Origin: Claveliimonas intestinigallinarum | Lineage (GTDB): Bacteria > Bacillota > Clostridia > Lachnospirales > Lachnospiraceae | Reading direction: 5' to 3' | DNA: 64,000 nt | NCBI GenBank assembly: GCA_019115145.1 | Contig: DXED01000020.1 | Location: forward strand, 47,883 to 111,882 | Notes under the pieces: generated by a model | What the model was told of the DNA's origin: nothing | What the model saw: only the letters and a program-made list of their open reading frames with translations | The model's database searches: none | Translations under genes and position numbers: made by a program | Shown here: positions 7,445-16,405 of the stretch, piece after piece | Position numbering within the stretch: the stretch's first letter is position 1 | Layout: the number at the start of each line of letters is the position of its first letter

Positions 7445-8641
7445 TTATTTTCCATCCACATTCTCGGATCCCTCGTTCGTCCCGCCGTCTGCCGGCTCCT
7501 GGCACCTCAGGCTCAGGACCCCGTCTGCCAGGATCTTCACATCGTCCAGGATATAGTCAAAGGCTCCCGCCTTGTAAAGATTGACCACAAGAAGGCCGAT
7601 GGGCACCGCCAGGATCATCCACAGGATGCCGCCGGCCCGATATCCAGCGTATAGCAGCACCAGGGTAAAGAGGGGATTCATACCCATGCTGTCCCCCACC
7701 AGCTTGGGCTGGATCAGCTGCCGCACGATCTGAGTCACAGCGTAGAGCACAGCCAGAGCCACCACCCTGCGGTAGTCACCTGTCAGGAGCTCATAGAGAG
7801 CCCAGGGAAGAAGTGCGGTGCCTGTCCCGAAGAAGGGCAGGAAATCCAGGAAGGCGATACCGATGGCCAGCAGGATGGAAAAATGTACGCCCATGATCCC
7901 AAATCCCACCAGCAGGATCGCAAACACTACTGCCATGATCTTGAGCTGCGCCTTGAAATACCCGCCCACCGCATATTTCAGGTTGTCCGTCACCATAGTC
8001 ATCCGCTCCACAATGGGATCCGGGAAAATCTTTTTCGCCCAGACGATAATGCTCTCTCTGTCAGCAATAAAGAAATAGGCGGAGATGATAGTGACAATGA
8101 AGGAGATCAGGATGGAGGGGATACGCTTGGCAAAGTTGCCCGCCGCCTCCACAGTGGGTTCACTTATGGTGCTGATGATGCCGCTCATGGTCTCATCCAG
8201 GTTAGCAGCCACCGCATCCAGTCCCTCCTGCACATTGTCCGGAAGCAGCTGGGAGAGCTGGGAGGTTCTCTCCCCGATCTGACGGAAGCCTCTCTCAAGA
8301 TCCCTGTACATGGACGGGAAATCCTGGATGAGGGAGCTGATTTCTCCCCATATCCTGCTGATGGCAAAATAGATCAGGCCGATACAGGCCGCCAGCACCA
8401 CGATGATGATAATGGCGGAGCCCAGCTTCTTGACGATCTTCAGTCTTTTCTCCAGCCATACTACAAGGGGGCTGGCGATAAAAGACAAAAACCATCCGAT
8501 CACAAAGGGCATGAAATAGAACAGCGCCCTCACGCCCACATAGATAAACAAAATTGTCCCGATCAGGCTGAAGGCCAGGCTGACGATCACCTTCCAGTAT
8601 GGCCTGTTGTCCTTCACGGCGTCCCCTTCATTTGTCCCCAT
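7445..8641 (-). CDS. AI-2E family (PerM/YhhT-like) membrane protein
   Basis: A 398-residue protein of the AI-2E transporter superfamily. Two hydrophobic segments near residues 18-65, one near 75-97, a soluble region with amphipathic helices (residues about 98-190) and a cluster of C-terminal helices give the usual seven-to-eight-helix layout; the family-typical stretch FLDFLPFFGTGTALLPWAL is seen near 265. Relatives export autoinducer-2 or act as Na+/H+ antiporters, so substrate is unknown. AGGTGG precedes the ATG. It lies between engB and copA on the same strand; 22 bp separate it from engB, so co-transcription with the lon-engB group is likely. Confidence 0.9.
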   Translation of the reverse strand: MGTNEGDAVKDNRPYWKVIVSLAFSLIGTILFIYVGVRALFYFMPFVIGWFLSFIASPLVVWLEKRLKIVKKLGSAIIIIVVLAACIGLIYFAISRIWGEISSLIQDFPSMYRDLERGFRQIGERTSQLSQLLPDNVQEGLDAVAANLDETMSGIISTISEPTVEAAGNFAKRIPSILISFIVTIISAYFFIADRESIIVWAKKIFPDPIVERMTMVTDNLKYAVGGYFKAQLKIMAVVFAILLVGFGIMGVHFSILLAIGIAFLDFLPFFGTGTALLPWALYELLTGDYRRVVALAVLYAVTQIVRQLIQPKLVGDSMGMNPLFTLVLLYAGYRAGGILWMILAVPIGLLVVNLYKAGAFDYILDDVKILADGVLSLRCQEPADGGTNEGSENVDGK

Positions 8642-8663
8642 TTTTCTCCACCTCTCTTAGCAT

Positions 8664-9266
8664 TTATTCTTCTTTTCCCCTGTCCAGGAATTCTGTCTCC
8701 ACGAGCTCCCAGATCTCGTCTCTCCCCTGTTTCGTCACCGATGAGAATGGGATGATCCTTGTACCGGGCACCAGCTTCAGCCCCTGCCGGAGCATTTTCA
8801 CATGCTTGTCCACCTGGCTTCTCTTCAGCTTGTCCAGCTTGGTGGCGATGATGATAGGGTTATAGCCCTGGCTCACCACCCAGTCGTACATCATCTTGTC
8901 GTTGGCCGACGGCTCGTGGCGGATGTCGATAAGGAGAAACACTGCCCGCAGCTGCTTTGAGCCGTGGAGGTATCTCTCGATCATCTTCCCCCATTTTTCC
9001 TTCTCCTGCTGGGACACCTTCGCGTAGCCGTATCCCGGCAGGTCTACCAGATACATCTCATCGTTGATGTTGTAAAAATTGATAGTCTGAGTCTTTCCCG
9101 GCGTGGCCGATATCCTGGCGTAGGACTTCCGGTTCATAAGGGCGTTGATGAGGGAGGATTTACCCACATTGGACTTCCCCGCAAACGCGATCTCCGGCTT
9201 GTCGTTTTCCGGCAGTCTGCTTGTGATGCCGCACACGGTTTCCAGATTAATATTTTTTATAATCAT
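8664..9266 (-). CDS. engB: Ribosome biogenesis GTPase EngB (YsxC)
   Basis: A 200-residue essential GTPase for 50S subunit assembly. G1 is GKSNVGKSSL near residue 30, switch I threonine in ATPGKTQT, G3 is DLPGYG, and G4 is TKLD near 145. Length matches the family. It follows lon by 16 bp, the order found in Bacillus (lon-ysxC), so it is probably in the same transcript. Confidence 0.97.
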   Translation of the reverse strand: MIIKNINLETVCGITSRLPENDKPEIAFAGKSNVGKSSLINALMNRKSYARISATPGKTQTINFYNINDEMYLVDLPGYGYAKVSQQEKEKWGKMIERYLHGSKQLRAVFLLIDIRHEPSANDKMMYDWVVSQGYNPIIIATKLDKLKRSQVDKHVKMLRQGLKLVPGTRIIPFSSVTKQGRDEIWELVETEFLDRGKEE

Positions 9267-9282
9267 AGCTTTATTCCTCTGT

Positions 9283-11625
9283 TTACTCTTCTTTTACAAA
9301 CGCTTCCTCAAGCACCTGCTCCATGTGGGACACAGGGATGATCTTCAGCCCCTTTGTGATTTCCGCGGAGAGCTCTGCCACGTCTTTTTCGTTCTCCTTT
9401 GGCACAAGAACCGTCTTCATACCTGCGCTTCCGGCCGCCAGCAGCTTTTCCTTCAGTCCGCCGATGGGCAGGACTCTTCCCCGCAGGGTGATTTCCCCTG
9501 TCATAGCCACATCCGCCCGGACCTTCCGTCCTGTAACTGCGGAGAGCATGGCCGTGGCCATGGTGATGCCGGCGGAGGGGCCGTCCTTGGGAACCGCGCC
9601 CTCGGGAATGTGGATGTGGATGTCATGGTTCTCAAAGAAATCCTCCGCAATGCCATACCGGCTCCCCACAGAACGGATGTAGCTGATGCCGGTGCGGGCG
9701 GACTCCTTCATCACGTCCCCCAGCTGGCCTGTCAGGATCAGCTCACCCTTCCCGGGCATCACGTTGACCTCGATCTGCAGGGTGTCGCCGCCCACACTGG
9801 TCCAGGCGAGTCCCCGCACGATGCCCACTTCATCCGTCAGGTTGGCCTTCTGGTATGTATATTTCTCGTTGCCCAGATATTTGTGCAGATTGCTCTCGGT
9901 TACACGGACCTTTTCCTTCTTCCCCTCCAGGATCTCTCTGGCCGCCTTCCGGCAGATGTTTCCGATCTCCCTCTCAAGCTGGCGCACGCCCGCTTCCTTT
10001 GTGTAGTTCCGGGCCATCCTCCAGACAGCCCCGCGGCTGATGGAGAGCTGCTCCGGCTTCAGGCCGTGGCGCTCAAGCTGCTTGGGGATCAGGTGCTCCA
10101 TGGCGATGTGGAGCTTCTCGTTCTCCGTGTAGCTGGACACCTCGATGACCTCCATCCGGTCCAAAAGGGGCCTGGGGATGGTCTGCAGGGTGTTGGCGGT
10201 GGTCACAAAGAGGACCTCGGAAAGATCCAGTGGCACCTCCAGGTAGTGGTCCCGGAAGCGGTAGTTCTGCTCGCTGTCCAGCACCTCCAGAAGGGCGGAA
10301 AAGGTGTCCCCCTTGTAGTCGTTGCTCACCTTGTCAATCTCGTCCAGCAGCATGAGGGGATTTTTCACCCCGGCGCTGCGGATGCCCGCCGCGATGCGCC
10401 CCGGCATGGCTCCCACGTAGGTCTTCCTGTGGCCTCTGATCTCCGCCTCGTCCCGCACGCCTCCCAGGGAGATGCGCACGTAGGGCTTCTTCAGCGCCCG
10501 GGCCAGGGATCTGGCGATGGAGGTTTTCCCCGTTCCCGGAGGTCCCACCAGGCAGAGGATGGGGCTCTCTCCCTTTCTCGTCAGGGCCCGCACAGCCAGG
10601 AACTCCAGCACTCTCTCCTTCACCTGCTCCAGTCCGTAGTGGTCCTCCTCCAGCACCTGCCTGGCGTAGGCTATGTCCCTGTGGTCCTCCACAGCCTTGT
10701 CCCAGGGCATCTCCAGCATGGTCTCGATGTAGGTCCGGATCACGCCGTTCTCCGCCGGGCTGTTCAGGGTGCTCTTGAAGCGTCCTATCTCCTTTTGCAG
10801 CTTCTCCTTCACCTCGTCGGAGGCCTGCAGTCTGTCCGCCGCGGCCTGGAACTCCTCGGCGTCGGAGATGGTGTTCTCCTCCCCCAGCTCCTCCCGGATG
10901 AGCTTTAGCTGCTCCCGCAGGATGTACTCCCGCTGGTTCTGGTCCACCCTCTCCCGGACCTTGGTCTGGATCTCCTCCTTGATATTCATAATCTGCATCT
11001 CGTTCACCAGCTTGAAGGCCAGCAGCTGGTAGCGCTTCAGAAGATCCGTCTCCTCCAGGAGCTCCTGCAGGTCCTTCTGCTCCAGGGGCACGTTGGCAGC
11101 GATCCAGTTCACCACCTTGGCCAGCTCCGTGTACTCCTGCACCTGCTTCAGCATATCCTTGGGATACTTGGGCAGACGGCCTGCGTACTCCGCGTAGATC
11201 TCCTTCAGGCCCCTCGTCATAGCCTCCTGGCTCACCTGGTCCGACGCAGCCTCCAGCGGCTCCTCCCCGCTGTCCGGCAGGGGACTCACCTCGGCACGCA
11301 TGTAGGGCGTCTCAAACTCCACTCGCCGGATGACCGCCCTCTCCTCCCCGGAGATCAGAACCCGAAGAAGGTTCCTGGGCAGCTTGATGACCTGCCGGAT
11401 GGAAGCGATCGTCCCCACCTCGTACAGGTCCGCCGCCGTCGGCTCCTCCACTTCTATATCTCTCTGGGCCGTCAGGAAAATCTTCTGGCCTTCCTCCTGC
11501 ATGGCCTCCTCGATGGCCTCAATGGAGCGCTCCCTGCTGACGTCAAAATGGGTCACCATCTCAGGCATCACCGTCATCCCCCGCAGGGCCACCATGGGGA
11601 GGCTCATTATTTCTCTATCCGTCAT
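9283..11625 (-). CDS. lon: ATP-dependent protease LonA
   Basis: A 780-residue cytosolic Lon protease. The N-terminal substrate-binding domain begins SLPMVALRGMTVMPEM; a coiled-coil region (about 180-300) precedes the AAA+ module with Walker A GPPGTGKT and Walker B MLLDEIDK. The C-terminal S16 protease domain has the catalytic serine in PKDGPSAGITMA and lysine in GGLKEKLLAA. The ATG at 11625 is chosen because AGGAG lies 8 bases upstream; the frame stays open to 11709 but would contain a terminator. It degrades misfolded and regulatory proteins. A terminator separates it from clpX, so lon may have its own promoter, which I could not identify with confidence. Confidence 0.97.
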   Translation of the reverse strand: MTDREIMSLPMVALRGMTVMPEMVTHFDVSRERSIEAIEEAMQEEGQKIFLTAQRDIEVEEPTAADLYEVGTIASIRQVIKLPRNLLRVLISGEERAVIRRVEFETPYMRAEVSPLPDSGEEPLEAASDQVSQEAMTRGLKEIYAEYAGRLPKYPKDMLKQVQEYTELAKVVNWIAANVPLEQKDLQELLEETDLLKRYQLLAFKLVNEMQIMNIKEEIQTKVRERVDQNQREYILREQLKLIREELGEENTISDAEEFQAAADRLQASDEVKEKLQKEIGRFKSTLNSPAENGVIRTYIETMLEMPWDKAVEDHRDIAYARQVLEEDHYGLEQVKERVLEFLAVRALTRKGESPILCLVGPPGTGKTSIARSLARALKKPYVRISLGGVRDEAEIRGHRKTYVGAMPGRIAAGIRSAGVKNPLMLLDEIDKVSNDYKGDTFSALLEVLDSEQNYRFRDHYLEVPLDLSEVLFVTTANTLQTIPRPLLDRMEVIEVSSYTENEKLHIAMEHLIPKQLERHGLKPEQLSISRGAVWRMARNYTKEAGVRQLEREIGNICRKAAREILEGKKEKVRVTESNLHKYLGNEKYTYQKANLTDEVGIVRGLAWTSVGGDTLQIEVNVMPGKGELILTGQLGDVMKESARTGISYIRSVGSRYGIAEDFFENHDIHIHIPEGAVPKDGPSAGITMATAMLSAVTGRKVRADVAMTGEITLRGRVLPIGGLKEKLLAAGSAGMKTVLVPKENEKDVAELSAEITKGLKIIPVSHMEQVLEEAFVKEE

Positions 11626-11665
11626 TTCATCTTCTCCTGTCCTGTATATTTTCACAGCGCATTGC

Positions 11666-11696
11666 AAAAAGCGGGCGCAATCACTCTTGCACCCGC
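11666..11696 (-). terminator. Intrinsic terminator after clpX
   Basis: On the minus strand GCGGGTGCAA, loop GAGTGA, TTGCGCCCGC (one T-G pair) is followed by TTTTT. It stands between the clpX stop (11712) and the lon start (11625). Confidence 0.8.
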
Positions 11697-11711
11697 CCCG
11701 TTCACGCACTT

Positions 11712-12971
11712 TTAAGCACTTTCAATTCTCAGATCATCATGTCCGCAGATCGGCTTGCCTGTGCCGTTCACCACGGATTTCGTGATGCGGCATGTCTTCA
11801 GCGTCTCGTCAGATGGGGCATGATACATGGTATCCATCATAATATTTTCCATAATGGCCCGGAGCCCTCTGGCACCGGTCTTCCTCTTCAGCGATGTGTC
11901 CGCAATAGCCTCTAGGGCATCCTGGTCAAAGGTCAGCTCCACGCCGTCCAGCTCCAGCATCTTCTGGTACTGCTTGACAATAGCGCTCTTTGGCTCCGTC
12001 AGGATGCGGATCAGGGCATCCCGGTCCAGCATCTCCAGCGATACCGTCACCGGAAGACGTCCCACCAGCTCAGGGATCAGCCCGAACTTCACCAGATCCT
12101 GGGGAAGCACCTGCTTTAAGAGCCGGTCAATGTCGTCCTCATGTCCTGCAGCAATCTCCGCATTAAAGCCAATGGACTTCTGATCGATCCTCTTCTCAAT
12201 GATCTTCTCCAGTCCCTCAAAGGCCCCGCCGCAGATAAACAGGATGTTGGTGGTGTCTATCTGGATCAGCTCCTGGTGGGGATGCTTTCTCCCTCCCTGG
12301 GGAGGCACATTTGCCACAGTGCCCTCAATGATCTTCAGGAGCGCCTGCTGCACACCCTCGCCGGACACATCCCTGGTGATAGAGGGATTTTCTGACTTCC
12401 TTGTGATCTTGTCAATCTCGTCAATATAGATGATGCCGTACTCGGCTCTCTCGATATCCCCGTCAGCGGCCTGGATGATCTTCAGCAGGATGTTCTCCAC
12501 ATCCTCGCCCACATAGCCCGCCTCTGTCAGGGCTGTGGCGTCCGCGATGGCAAAGGGCACGTTGAGGATCTTGGCCAGCGTCTGGGCCAGCAGCGTCTTG
12601 CCACAGCCTGTGGGCCCCAGCATGAGGATGTTGCTCTTCTTCAGCTCCACCCCCAGATCCTTCTGGGCCATGATCCGTTTATAGTGATTATATACTGCAA
12701 CAGACAATACCTTCTTCGCCTCCTCCTGGCCGATGACATAGTCGTCCAGGAAGGCTTTGATCTCCTCCGGCTTCAGCAGATTGATATCGTCAAAGGGATT
12801 GATATTTCTGGTATTTTCATATTCAAATTCTTCTTCCATGATCTCGGCGCACACGTCAATGCACTCATCGCAGATGTACACGCCTCCCGGTCCTGCAATC
12901 AGCTTTCGAACCTGTGACTGGGGCTTGTTGCAGAACGAGCATCTGATCTGGTCGTCATTTCTTCCTGCCAT
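11712..12971 (-). CDS. clpX: ClpX, unfoldase subunit of the ClpXP protease
   Basis: A 419-residue AAA+ unfoldase that feeds tagged substrates to ClpP. The N-terminal zinc domain has Cys11, Cys14, Cys34 and Cys37 (CSFC...CDEC). Walker A is GPTGCGKT, Walker B IIYIDEIDKI; the pore loop GYVGEDVE and the ClpP-docking IGF loop (KSIGFNAEI) are both visible. GAGGTG precedes the ATG. It follows clpP after about 125 bp containing two hairpins, and ends in a strong terminator. Confidence 0.98.
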   Translation of the reverse strand: MAGRNDDQIRCSFCNKPQSQVRKLIAGPGGVYICDECIDVCAEIMEEEFEYENTRNINPFDDINLLKPEEIKAFLDDYVIGQEEAKKVLSVAVYNHYKRIMAQKDLGVELKKSNILMLGPTGCGKTLLAQTLAKILNVPFAIADATALTEAGYVGEDVENILLKIIQAADGDIERAEYGIIYIDEIDKITRKSENPSITRDVSGEGVQQALLKIIEGTVANVPPQGGRKHPHQELIQIDTTNILFICGGAFEGLEKIIEKRIDQKSIGFNAEIAAGHEDDIDRLLKQVLPQDLVKFGLIPELVGRLPVTVSLEMLDRDALIRILTEPKSAIVKQYQKMLELDGVELTFDQDALEAIADTSLKRKTGARGLRAIMENIMMDTMYHAPSDETLKTCRITKSVVNGTGKPICGHDDLRIESA

Positions 12972-13027
12972 ACTCTCACCTCATCTTATCGATTTTCAAA
13001 AGGCCGGAGGATACTCCCTGCGCTTCT

Positions 13028-13082
13028 CCGGTCCTTGAACACAAACGAAGGACCGGCATACCAGGAGGTTATTCTCCCGGTA
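13028..13082 (-). repeat. Two tandem stem-loops between clpP and clpX
   Basis: CCGGTCCTT (13028-13036) pairs perfectly with AAGGACCGG (13048-13056), and next to it TACC-GGAG (13059-13067) pairs with CTCC-GGTA (13074-13082) with one mismatch. There is no T-run after either in the clpX direction, so they look like transcript-processing, stabilising or attenuating hairpins rather than a full terminator. Confidence 0.55.
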
Positions 13083-13097
13083 CGCCCGCCCCCGGTC

Positions 13098-13682
13098 TTA
13101 TTTACGGCTTGATATAATTTCATCCACTAATCCGTATGCCTTGGCCTCTTCAGCCGACATAAAATTATCGCGGTCCGTATCGGCACAGATGACCTCCAGC
13201 GGCTGCCCTGTGTTCTGTGCAAGGATCCTGTTCAGGGTATCCTTTGTCTTCTGGATATGCTGGGCTGCTATCTGGATTTCCGTCGCCTGTCCCTGTGCTC
13301 CGCCGGAGGGCTGATGGATCATGATCTCTGAATGTGGCAGGGCAAACCTCTTGCCCTTTGCTCCCCCGGCAAGGAGGAAGGATCCCATGCTTGCCGCCAT
13401 ACCGATACAGTATGTGCACACATCACATTTAATATACTGCATGGTATCGTAAATTGCCATTCCCGCTGTGACAGATCCGCCCGGGCTGTTGATGTAGAGA
13501 TGGATATCCTTCTCCGGATCCTCAGCCTCCAGGAACATAAGCTGTGCCACAACAACGCTTGCGGACACATCTGTCACTTCCTCTCCAAGGAAAATGATCC
13601 TGTCCTTTAAAAGTCTGGAATAAATGTCGTAGGAGCGCTCTCCACGGCTGGTCTGTTCAATGACATAAGGTACTAAACTCAT
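13098..13682 (-). CDS. clpP: ClpP protease proteolytic subunit
   Basis: A 194-residue serine peptidase forming the 14-mer chamber of ClpXP/ClpCP. The triad is complete: Ser98 in GMAASMGS, His123 in EIMIHQPSGG and Asp172 in DTDRDNF. The oxyanion Gly pair is in NSPGGSV. A GGAGG site precedes the ATG. The gene lies 36 bp after tig and before clpX, so tig-clpP-clpX is probably one operon. No CtsR or CIRCE sequence was seen upstream. Confidence 0.98.
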   Translation of the reverse strand: MSLVPYVIEQTSRGERSYDIYSRLLKDRIIFLGEEVTDVSASVVVAQLMFLEAEDPEKDIHLYINSPGGSVTAGMAIYDTMQYIKCDVCTYCIGMAASMGSFLLAGGAKGKRFALPHSEIMIHQPSGGAQGQATEIQIAAQHIQKTKDTLNRILAQNTGQPLEVICADTDRDNFMSAEEAKAYGLVDEIISSRK

Positions 13683-13718
13683 GCAAATTCCTCCTGTCTA
13701 TATGCCACGGCTGTCCAC

Positions 13719-15005
13719 TTACTCTGTAACGGCGTTCTCCACCAGGAAGGTTACTGCCTCTTGTACAGCCATGTCCTCTTTCATCTGTTTTTTCTCTTCC
13801 TCGCCCATGTACTCTTTCAGCTTGTCAGCCTCCATCTTGTACATCTCGGCCATCTTGTTAATCTCCTCGTCCAGCTTCTCATCGCTGATCTCAATGTTCT
13901 CAGCCTTTGCGATAGCCTCCAGGACAAGGCGTGTCTGGATGCGGTTCACAGCCTGGGGCTTCAGATCCTCAAGCATCTTGTCTGTTGTCTGTCCTGTGAA
14001 CTGGCAGTACTGCTCCATAGTCAGGCCCTGCTGCTGCATCCTTCTGGCAAAGTCATCCAGCATCTGTCTTGCCTGGGTGTCGATCATGGCGTCCGGGATC
14101 TCCATTGTGGCATTGGCGATAGCCTGCTCCACTGCCTGGTTCTCCTGCTTTGTCTTGCCCTCAGACTCCTTCTGCTCCTTGATCTTTGCCTTGATGTCTG
14201 CCTTGTATTCATCTAATGTGTCAAACTCGGAAACCTCTGCCGCGAACTCGTCGTCGATCTCCGGCAGCTCCTTCGCCTTGATCTCATGGATGGTGCACTT
14301 GAACACAGCCTCTTTCCCCTTCAGATCCTCTGCGTGGTAATCCTCCGGGAAGGTAACCTTTACTTCCTTCTCCTCGCCGGAATTCACGCCGATAAGCTGC
14401 TCCTCAAATCCCGGGATAAAGGAACCGGAACCAATGGTCAGCGGATAGTTCTCTCCCTTTCCTCCCTCGAAGGCCTCGCCGTCAACGAATCCCTCAAAGT
14501 CCAGGATCACCTCGTCTCCATCCTGTACCGGACGGTCCTCAACTGTGATAGTTCTCGCGTTCTTCTCAGCCTCCTCCTGAAGCTTTGCGTCGATCTCCTT
14601 CTGTGTCACGCGGTTGGAGACCTTGTCAACCTTCAGTCCCTTGTACTCACCAAGTGTCACTTCCGGTTTCACAGCAACCTCTGCTGTAAAGATAAACGGC
14701 TTGCCCTTCTCGATCTGAACGATGTCAATCTTCGGCTGGGAGGCAATCTCCAGCTCGCACTCGTCGTAGGCATCGGAATATGCCTTCGGGATCAGCGCGT
14801 TTGCAGCGTCATCGTAAAAGATCTCAGCTCCGTACATTTTCTCGATCATCTGGCGCGGTACCTTTCCCTTGCGGAAGCCCGGGATGCTGATCTTGGATTT
14901 CTGTCTGTTGTATGCGGTCTGAAGCGCTTTCTCAAGTTCTTCAGCAGAAACCTCGATGGTCAGCTTTGCCATGTTTTTCTCTAATTTCTCTACCTGTAAA
15001 CTCAT
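13719..15005 (-). CDS. tig: Trigger factor, ribosome-associated chaperone
   Basis: A 428-residue chaperone with peptidyl-prolyl isomerase activity. The N-terminal ribosome-binding signature GFRKGKVPR is near residue 45, the FKBP-type domain spans about 150-245 (VILDFEGFVDGEAFEGG) and the C-terminal helical chaperone arms follow. The ATG at 15005 has an AGGAGG site 8-9 bases upstream; the longer frame to 15116 would lie in the promoter region. It heads the tig-clpP-clpX cluster, coupling nascent chain folding with proteolysis. Confidence 0.97.
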   Translation of the reverse strand: MSLQVEKLEKNMAKLTIEVSAEELEKALQTAYNRQKSKISIPGFRKGKVPRQMIEKMYGAEIFYDDAANALIPKAYSDAYDECELEIASQPKIDIVQIEKGKPFIFTAEVAVKPEVTLGEYKGLKVDKVSNRVTQKEIDAKLQEEAEKNARTITVEDRPVQDGDEVILDFEGFVDGEAFEGGKGENYPLTIGSGSFIPGFEEQLIGVNSGEEKEVKVTFPEDYHAEDLKGKEAVFKCTIHEIKAKELPEIDDEFAAEVSEFDTLDEYKADIKAKIKEQKESEGKTKQENQAVEQAIANATMEIPDAMIDTQARQMLDDFARRMQQQGLTMEQYCQFTGQTTDKMLEDLKPQAVNRIQTRLVLEAIAKAENIEISDEKLDEEINKMAEMYKMEADKLKEYMGEEEKKQMKEDMAVQEAVTFLVENAVTE

Positions 15006-15067
15006 GAAAATATTCCTCCTGTTTCTAACCTGCCGTGGGCCCTCACAAAGCGCCTCTTCCCAGAAAA

Positions 15068-15112
15068 GTATGCAAGGCAGGCAATTCTGCATACACTCAT
15101 TTAAAGAGTATA
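15068..15112 (-). promoter_or_regulatory. tig extended -10 promoter and inverted repeat in its leader
   Basis: TGTTATACT on the minus strand (-10 at 15112-15107) is an extended -10 promoter without a clear -35. About six bases after the predicted start lies the 7-bp inverted repeat GTATGCA (15068-15074) / TGCATAC (15088-15094), spaced by 13 bp. It could be an operator or a leader hairpin. Confidence 0.4.
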
Positions 15113-15138
15113 ACACAAACGTGTAAAAATAGCCAGCT

Positions 15139-15690
15139 TTATTTCAGATAAATAATGGACTCCGCCACCTCGTCCGCCTTCAGCTTGTCGGACAGAACCT
15201 CCACCAGCTTCAGTCCGAAGTCAATGGCTGTTCCCATTCCCCGGCTCGTGATGATATTGCCGTCCTGGACTACAGGCGCCTTCACCAGCACGGCGCCGGA
15301 GAGCTTCTCCTCAAAGGATGGGTAGCAGATGGCCCGCTTTCCTTTTAAAAGGCCCATATTCCCCAGAATACTGGGTGCCGCGCAGATGGCGCCCACATAC
15401 TTTCCGCCCTCGCAGAAGGCCCTCACTACCTGCTTCACGCCCGGGTGAGCCTCCAGGTTCGTGGTGCCCGGCATGCCTCCGGGAAGGACCAGCATGTCAA
15501 ATTCGTCAAAATTCACCTCATCGAACAGATCCTCCGTCTGCACATTGATGCCGTGGGAGCCCGCCACCATGTAGTCGTCCGATATGGAGACAGTGTCCAC
15601 ATATATCCTCGCGCGCCTGAGCAGGTCCACTGCCGTGAGCGCCTCAATCTCTTCAAAACCATCTGCAAGTAACACTGCTGCTTTTTTCAT
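15139..15690 (-). CDS. DJ-1/PfpI family protein
   Basis: A 183-residue DJ-1/PfpI superfamily protein. The nucleophile-elbow cysteine is in GAICAAPSIL near residue 106, with the family's early glutamate in DGFEEIEA. It resembles the YajL/ThiJ-type 4-methyl-5-thiazole subgroup, whose members are linked to protein deglycation, chaperone or oxidative-stress roles; the exact role is not settled from sequence. The ATG at 15690 follows GAGGAGG by 7 bases; an ATG 24 bases earlier lacks a site. It is transcribed divergently from the CYTH gene. Confidence 0.9.
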   Translation of the reverse strand: MKKAAVLLADGFEEIEALTAVDLLRRARIYVDTVSISDDYMVAGSHGINVQTEDLFDEVNFDEFDMLVLPGGMPGTTNLEAHPGVKQVVRAFCEGGKYVGAICAAPSILGNMGLLKGKRAICYPSFEEKLSGAVLVKAPVVQDGNIITSRGMGTAIDFGLKLVEVLSDKLKADEVAESIIYLK

Positions 15691-15720
15691 TGCAATTCCT
15701 CCTCTTTTTTCCATATTGTT

Positions 15721-15749
15721 ATAGTAGCAGACTGCCTCTCAAAAAGCAA
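15721..15749 (-). promoter_or_regulatory. Promoter of the DJ-1 family gene
   Basis: TTGCTT (15749-15744), 17 bp, TACTAT (15726-15721) on the minus strand. Confidence 0.6.
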
Positions 15750-15753
15750 TTCA

Positions 15754-15782
15754 TTTACATTTTTCGTTTTTTACGCTATCTT
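15754..15782 (+). promoter_or_regulatory. Promoter of the CYTH gene
   Basis: TTTACA (15754-15759), 17 bp, TATCTT (15777-15782). It starts only 4 bp from the divergent promoter of the DJ-1 gene, so the two may influence each other. Confidence 0.5.
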
Positions 15783-15837
15783 ATATAAGTATAAGAGCGG
15801 AGCGCCCACCGGGCGCCGCCAAGGAAAGGAGATCGTA

Positions 15838-16287
15838 TTGATTATGGAAATCGAGCGCAAATATCTGATCCCGGAGATCCCCTCCGGCCTGGACATACAG
15901 AAAACCCGCGTCATCGAACAGGGGTATCTCTGCACCGCCCCTGTGGTCCGCATCCGCAGGGACAATGACGACTATATACTCACCTACAAATCCAAGGGCC
16001 TGATGGAGCGGGAGGAGTACAACCTTCCCCTGACACGTGAGGCTTACGAGCATCTGAAGGCAAAGATCGACGGCCGTCTCATCGAGAAGGTCCGCCATGT
16101 GATCCCCCTGGAGGAGGGCCTCTTTATCGAGCTGGATGTCTTCAAAGGAGACCTGGCGCCTCTTGTGCTGGCGGAGGTGGAGTTTCCCACCCGGGAGATG
16201 GCAGAGGACTTCTGCCCGCCGGACTGGTTCGGGGAAGATGTGACCTTCTCCGCCCTCTATCACAACAGCACCTTAAGTCAGATCTGA
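15838..16287 (+). CDS. CYTH domain protein (triphosphate tunnel metalloenzyme)
   Basis: A 147-149-residue single-domain CYTH protein. The metal/triphosphate-binding signature EIERKYLI is at the N-terminus, followed by beta strands with alternating basic residues (VRIRRDND, LTYKSKG) and acidic strands (FIELDVFKG, LAEVEF) that line the tunnel. Bacterial members hydrolyse inorganic triphosphate or, rarely, cyclise ATP; short stand-alone versions are usually triphosphatases. The start is either TTG at 15838, 6 bases after an AAGGAG, or ATG at 15844, 12 bases after it. A terminator follows. Confidence 0.88.
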   Translation: MIMEIERKYLIPEIPSGLDIQKTRVIEQGYLCTAPVVRIRRDNDDYILTYKSKGLMEREEYNLPLTREAYEHLKAKIDGRLIEKVRHVIPLEEGLFIELDVFKGDLAPLVLAEVEFPTREMAEDFCPPDWFGEDVTFSALYHNSTLSQI

Positions 16288-16293
16288 TTTTCC

Positions 16294-16315
16294 GCAACAA
16301 TCTGTTGCTTTTATT
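16294..16315 (+). terminator. Intrinsic terminator after the CYTH gene
   Basis: GCAACA, loop ATC, TGTTGC followed by TTTTATT, 6 bases after the stop codon. Confidence 0.65.
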
Positions 16316-16364
16316 GTCGTTTCAGCTACGTTTCGTTGCATAAGGATCCACGGATCTGGTTAAT

Positions 16365-16373
16365 TGCTATACT
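16365..16373 (+). promoter_or_regulatory. Extended -10 promoter of the XRE regulator
   Basis: TGCTATACT is an extended -10 element with no clear -35; the start is predicted near 16380, giving a leader of about 25 bases with a GGAGG site. Confidence 0.5.
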
Positions 16374-16405
16374 ATGTGTTACAAAAAAACGACGGAGGTA
16401 CAGCA

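Noticed and set aside
9145..10908. 587-codon open frame antisense to lon and engB
   Set aside because: Mirror of conserved lon codons; no homology signals or start signals.
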